64,000 nt of DNA from Planctomycetaceae bacterium (GTDB lineage: Bacteria > Planctomycetota > Phycisphaerae > SM23-33), in assembly GCA_039680605.1 (NCBI GenBank), contig JBDKTA010000022.1:186001-250000 (forward strand). The letters are read 5' to 3'. Below, piece by piece: positions 60,646 through 64,000 of this stretch (positions are counted from its first letter, which is position 1; the number at the start of each line of letters is the position of its first letter). Under the pieces are notes generated by a model. It was given only the letters and a program-made list of their open reading frames with translations, was not told the origin of the DNA and searched no databases. The position numbers and the translations under genes are program-made.

Positions 60646-61484
60646 TTTGCCTCCGATGTTGCCGTAGCAGGGCGGGTAGCCGCGTGGGCGGCAATCCACG
60701 CCCGCCACGCGGCGACCTGGGCGGCGCGCTGCGGCGCGTCGGCGAAGGGGTCGAACGGCAATTGAGCTCCGGTGGCATAGGCCAACGCCCCTGCCGCGGC
60801 GGCGCGCTTGGCCAGCGGCGACTCGGCCATCAGGTCGCACAGGACCGGCCACGCCGGACGACCAATCGCCTTGAACCCCTCGAGCATCGCCGGACGCACG
60901 GAGCGGTCGGTCTGCGCCAGGCGGTTGACCGCCATTCCCACAGCCGCCTGCAGGCGCGGCGAGGGTTCGCCGCCAGCCGCGGCGGTCCGGATCGCCTCGA
61001 TCAACTCGACGCCGCTGGACTCCGGAGGCGCGTTGGCCTTGTCCAGCGACTTGCGCAGAAACTCCGTCAGCGCCTCGGGCGCCACGTATCCGCCGCAGGA
61101 ATTGACCACGCGGCCGTCGGCAGCGATGACGAAGATGGCCGGCACGCCGCTCACCTCCAGCACGCCCGCCAGGTCCGGCCGGTCGTTGGGATCGACCTTG
61201 ACCCAAACGAACCGCTCCGACAGCGCCAGCACTGGCCGGGCGGTGAAGGTGCTGACTTCCATCTTGCGGCACCACACGCAGGCCGCACCGCCAAAGTACA
61301 GCACGACGGGCTTGCGGGCCGCTGCGCCCTGGCGCATGGCCGCCTCGAAGTCCTGGCCGAAGACCAGCCGCGGCTCGTACGTCTGGGCCGGCGGCGCGGT
61401 CGACGAGGCCCAGGCCCCGGCCAGCACCATGCCCATGACCGCCGCGGCGAACAGGGCCGGTTTAACGAGTCTTGTTCTTGCCAT
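60642..61484 (-). CDS. Exported thioredoxin-like protein
   Basis: 280 residues. Signal peptide (MARTRLVKPALFAAAVMGMV), then a thioredoxin fold with the active site CVWC in VLYFGGAACVWCRKMEVST and the cis-Pro strand GVPAIFVIAADG. About 110 C-terminal residues of helical repeats follow. The start lies inside the end of the cytochrome gene (23-base overlap) and the stop overlaps the HEAT gene, so the three are translationally linked. Probable role: thiol redox or haem-attachment chemistry for the neighbouring c-type cytochrome. Confidence 0.88.
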   Translation of the reverse strand: MARTRLVKPALFAAAVMGMVLAGAWASSTAPPAQTYEPRLVFGQDFEAAMRQGAAARKPVVLYFGGAACVWCRKMEVSTFTARPVLALSERFVWVKVDPNDRPDLAGVLEVSGVPAIFVIAADGRVVNSCGGYVAPEALTEFLRKSLDKANAPPESSGVELIEAIRTAAAGGEPSPRLQAAVGMAVNRLAQTDRSVRPAMLEGFKAIGRPAWPVLCDLMAESPLAKRAAAAGALAYATGAQLPFDPFADAPQRAAQVAAWRAWIAAHAATRPATATSEAK

Positions 61485-62934
61485 GTTGAATCTTCTTCCA
61501 GTAAACGGAGAAGTTGAAATCGGGGCTGCGCGTGCAGTCGTGGCAGGACACACAACTTTGGGGCGACACTTTTGGCAGCAGCGCGTCCGCCTCCGAAACG
61601 CCCGTGCCCAGGTTGCGGTTGGCAACATGGCGGTTCGCCGGACCGTGGCATGATTCGCACTGCACGTTGCCCCGCAGTGCCGCCGACTCCATGCCCGCGT
61701 ACCCCTGTGGCGCGCCCGCGTCCAGCACGTGGCATCGCAGGCAGTCGGGGTTGCTGTCGCGGCGGCGCTGGGTCAGCGACGCAAGAGCGCGGCTGTGGGC
61801 CGACGCGATCCAGACCGCGTGGGCTTCGGCGTGGCACGAGCGGCAGGCCTCGCTGCCGGCATACGAGCCCGCTGCCGCCGCAGGGGTAGAGGAGTTCAGC
61901 CCCAGTTTGGCCAGCCCGCTCTTTTGCGCGATGGCGGCCAATTGAGCGTTGTACTGCTCGACCAGGCTGAGCATGTCCGCCGGTTCGGCGACGGATTCGT
62001 CAAGAAGCACCACGCCAGCAGTAGCATCGCCGGGGCGGCCGCTGTCGCGGATGGCAACGTCCATGCGCCCCAGCAGTTGCCCGTGGTCGGCCTGGTACGC
62101 CAGGCGGCAGGCGCCGACGCGTTCGATGGTTCGGCTGGCGGCCGTGACTCGCCCGCCAAGGATCACGTCGATCTGCGGATGGGCGCTGGCCAGCGCCCGC
62201 ATCGTCTCGATATCGCACGCCGCCAGCAGCACCAGCACGTCGCTGCGGGCGGCCAGGCCCGGAAGCAATGACTCCAGCGAGCGGCTGGGATCGGCGATGG
62301 CCAGCCCCGCCCCCGGCGCCGCGCGCGGGTCGTTCTGCACCACGCCCACGACCGACACGCGAAGATTGCTCACCTCGAACGACACGTGCGTGGGCGCCAC
62401 GGGCGAACCGGTGGCGGCGTCGACCACGTTGGCGCTGATCAGCGGCACGGGCGAGGCCGCCGCGACGCGCCGCAGGTCGTCAACCGCCAGCGACGCCTCG
62501 CGCGCACCGAGGTTCGCCGCGCGGTAACCGGCGGCGCCCATCGCTCGCAGGGCGTGCTCCCACCCCTGCTGCTGCCACGCCAGCGGCCCGGCCGTCATCT
62601 CGCCCACATCCATCGCCAGCACGATAGGCGGATCGGTGACGGACTGGATATACCCGGCGGTGCGGGCAATGCCGCCCCACCGCCGGCGGGTGCATCCGGC
62701 AGGTTCGAGTTGCCCGCCGATGTCGCTGGAGAAGACCAGCGCGATGCGGTCCGGCGCCGGTCCGCTCCGCTGCCACGGACGCTCCAGCAGCCACCCGGGC
62801 CAGACCCAAAGTCCCGCGGCCGCCACCGCGACCACCGCCGCCACGGCGATGGCCACGCCACGGATGAACGCCCAGGGAATGACCCGGGGCAGTCGCTGGT
62901 CTTCAAACTCAAGTTTCCAGTTTCGAAACGCCAT
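61462..62934 (-). CDS. Degenerate 5'-nucleotidase-like domain fused to a tetrahaem cytochrome c
   Basis: 490 residues from ATG 62934 (no clear ribosome site). An N-terminal membrane anchor (GVAIAVAAVVAVAAAGLWVW) is followed by a calcineurin/UshA-like domain (IALVFSSDIGGQLEPAGC, MDVGEMTAG, ANLGAREASL). The usual metal ligands D-x-H and GNHE are replaced by D-x-G and GARE, so it is probably inactive. The C-terminal ~130 residues hold four haem-binding motifs: CRSCH, CLRCH, CESCH and CVSCH. The product would sit in the periplasm as an electron carrier. Followed by the thioredoxin-like gene. Confidence 0.85.
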   Translation of the reverse strand: MAFRNWKLEFEDQRLPRVIPWAFIRGVAIAVAAVVAVAAAGLWVWPGWLLERPWQRSGPAPDRIALVFSSDIGGQLEPAGCTRRRWGGIARTAGYIQSVTDPPIVLAMDVGEMTAGPLAWQQQGWEHALRAMGAAGYRAANLGAREASLAVDDLRRVAAASPVPLISANVVDAATGSPVAPTHVSFEVSNLRVSVVGVVQNDPRAAPGAGLAIADPSRSLESLLPGLAARSDVLVLLAACDIETMRALASAHPQIDVILGGRVTAASRTIERVGACRLAYQADHGQLLGRMDVAIRDSGRPGDATAGVVLLDESVAEPADMLSLVEQYNAQLAAIAQKSGLAKLGLNSSTPAAAAGSYAGSEACRSCHAEAHAVWIASAHSRALASLTQRRRDSNPDCLRCHVLDAGAPQGYAGMESAALRGNVQCESCHGPANRHVANRNLGTGVSEADALLPKVSPQSCVSCHDCTRSPDFNFSVYWKKIQHGKNKTR

Positions 62935-62942
62935 AATGTCTT

Positions 62943-63039
62943 GTGGCACAGCCTTTCCAGGCCGTGGCCGTTTCTTCTCATCTCACCACAGGCTGGAAAG
63001 CCTGTGCTACGGGGACACAGGCTGGAAAGCCTGTGCCAC
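62943..63039. repeat. Three CACAGGCTGGAAAGCCTGTG repeats
   Basis: Copies at 62943-62966 (one orientation), 62987-63010 and 63016-63039 (the other). They fill the space between the DUF4159 stop and the cytochrome start. Confidence 0.88.
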
Positions 63040-63042
63040 CGC

Positions 63043-63747
63043 TCAATGCGTCAGGGCGTACGCCAGGAGGTTCACGTTGACCTTTCGGGCGACGTAGATC
63101 TCGTTGCCGCCGCAACAGCAGCAGCCCGGTCCGGCCGCCGAGGTGTCGTTGAGCCCGTCCTTGGAGTAGACCATGACGATCTTCTTGTCGATCTCCAGGG
63201 CCTCGATATACGTCCCGGCGGAACGCTTGTTGTCCAGGGCGTCAATGTCGTAGACGGTGTGAAAGATCGGGTGCGACAGATCGATCTTCTGCAATTTCAA
63301 CTCAGGAAAGATGATGTGCATCTCGGCGCGGAAGCTGGCGTCCCACGTCGGCGAGCTGCAGCCGGCCGAGGCGACGAGGAACCCGCCGCGTTTGAGATAG
63401 CTGCGCAGGTTCGTTCGCTGGGCGTCGGTAAGGATGAAGTTGCCCTCGCCGGTCATCACGGCGAAGGGGTACCCGAACAGCTCGTTGTCGTCGAGCTTCA
63501 CCGGGCAGAACCTCCGGTTGGTGCAGATGGTGGTGTCCTTCTGCGCCTGGGCGAGGAACTCGTCGCTGAAACACACCGAGCTCTTGTTCTGCCCATAGAT
63601 AAGGTTGGCGCACTGCGTGATGCCCTGGCGACTGTCCGCGCTGGCGGGCGATTCAGCGCCCGATCGCTGTGAATGCACGCGCGCCGCGCACAGCGCCATC
63701 GCCGCCCCCGCCGCCACCACTGCCACCAGCGTCTTGTGATGAATCAT
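63043..63747 (-). CDS. Exported DUF4159-domain protein
   Basis: 234 residues. AAGGAG eight bases before the ATG; signal peptide (LVAVVAAGAAMALCAARVHS). The DUF4159 fold is recognisable from CANLIYGQNKSSVCFSDEF, FAVMTGEGNFILTDAQRTNL and LKRGGFLVASAGC, similar to the glutamine-amidotransferase-like surface domains common in Planctomycetota. An unusual CCCC cluster lies near the C-terminus (GPGCCCCGGNE), possibly a metal site. Upstream in the cytochrome/HEAT run. Confidence 0.85.
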   Translation of the reverse strand: MIHHKTLVAVVAAGAAMALCAARVHSQRSGAESPASADSRQGITQCANLIYGQNKSSVCFSDEFLAQAQKDTTICTNRRFCPVKLDDNELFGYPFAVMTGEGNFILTDAQRTNLRSYLKRGGFLVASAGCSSPTWDASFRAEMHIIFPELKLQKIDLSHPIFHTVYDIDALDNKRSAGTYIEALEIDKKIVMVYSKDGLNDTSAAGPGCCCCGGNEIYVARKVNVNLLAYALTH

Positions 63748-63757
63748 GACCGGCTCC

Positions 63758-64000
63758 TTACTTGCTCTCGTCCGCCAGGCGGCGGAAGTAGCGTTCAGCC
63801 AGCGAACGAAATCGCGTCGGAACGCCGGGCATGGCCGCGGCGTTGGCGTCCTGGTCGGTACGGGCGTCGGGGGCCAGCGTCTCGGCGCCGCCGGAGGGCT
63901 GTTCGGCGACCGGCGGTCCGGTCTTTGCCTGCCCCAGTCCGCGGCGTCCGGCGGAGAGGTTGCCCTTGCCCATGTGCGGGCCCATCAGCGTGACGGTCGT
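63758..64000 (-). CDS. C-terminus of an unknown protein (5' end outside window)
   Basis: The frame is open from the TAA at 63758-63760 to the right edge. The visible end is a Gly/Ala/Pro-rich, probably disordered stretch closing with RFRSLAERYFRRLADESK. It lies ten bases upstream of the DUF4159 gene on the same strand, so it is probably part of the same operon. No domain visible. Confidence 0.6.
   Translation of the reverse strand, partial: TTVTLMGPHMGKGNLSAGRRGLGQAKTGPPVAEQPSGGAETLAPDARTDQDANAAAMPGVPTRFRSLAERYFRRLADESK

Noticed and set aside
60646-61275. Longer N-terminus for the HEAT-repeat protein
   Set aside because: The extension overlaps the thioredoxin-like gene in another frame and reads as low-complexity sequence; 60645 has a ribosome site and signal peptide.

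Overview
High-GC bacterial chromosome fragment, most likely a member of the Planctomycetota (Phycisphaerae-like). I infer this from gene types, not from a marker tree. The indicators are a very large exported PQQ-type propeller protein, DUF4159, DUF3467, multihaem cytochrome and HEAT-repeat genes, two GH29-type genes, a heparinase II/III, type III glutamine synthetase, many short operons on alternating strands, and intergenic DNA packed with short palindromic and tandem repeats. No rRNA, tRNA, transposase, phage gene or CRISPR array was seen. The only RNA gene is the SRP RNA.

Layout. 1-1.65 kb: rho with an in-frame N-terminal extension that runs off the left edge, ending at a strong hairpin terminator. 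2.2-11.5 kb: exported polysaccharide-degradation and propeller block (SGNH hydrolase, 1276-residue PQQ-like protein, heparinase II/III-like protein, GH105-BNR_4 fusion). 11.7-21 kb: housekeeping genes (TPR lipoprotein, glnN, rtcB with archease, endonuclease IV, TauE/SafE permease, rsgA). 21-27 kb: small carbohydrate-type enzymes (GH29-like, TIM-barrel isomerase, Gfo/Idh/MocA, URO-D family) and three lower-GC genes. 27-29.4 kb: PIN/ribbon-helix-helix toxin-antitoxin pair and rpoN. 29.6-34.5 kb: three coupled membrane proteins plus a radical SAM enzyme, facing a frameshifted UbiA-type prenyltransferase and a methyltransferase. 34.7-37.8 kb: recR, ybaB, dnaX (with an A10 slippage site) and the SRP RNA on one strand. 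38-42 kb: GH29 fucosidase-type enzyme and a second URO-D-family gene. 42-45 kb: a lower-GC 928-residue orphan. 45-52.4 kb: a cluster of a short SecA-like ATPase, a PqqD-M50 protease-HlyD fusion, a GAF-HlyD protein and a periplasmic adaptor. 52.4-54.4 kb: DUF3467, a broken GH31-like gene and a 56-residue membrane protein. 54.5-64 kb: a tightly overlapping run of DUF4159, degenerate phosphatase/tetrahaem cytochrome, thioredoxin-like and giant HEAT-repeat proteins.

Most notable signals. (1) The SecA/M50/HlyD cluster looks like a dedicated export or membrane-processing machine that I cannot match to a named system. (2) dnaX carries a ten-A run where slippage in either direction meets a stop within a few codons, the classic arrangement for making gamma from tau. 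(3) More than ten families of short intergenic repeats recur across the window. Several lie immediately after stop codons, supply the stop codon, or have become coding sequence: the linker of the GH105-BNR_4 fusion, the last residues of three proteins, and part of a signal peptide. Heptanucleotide arrays follow the stop codons of rho, rpoN and the M50 gene in the same orientation.

Starts were chosen from Shine-Dalgarno-like sequences, signal peptides and family N-termini. All function calls are from reading motifs, without database searches.
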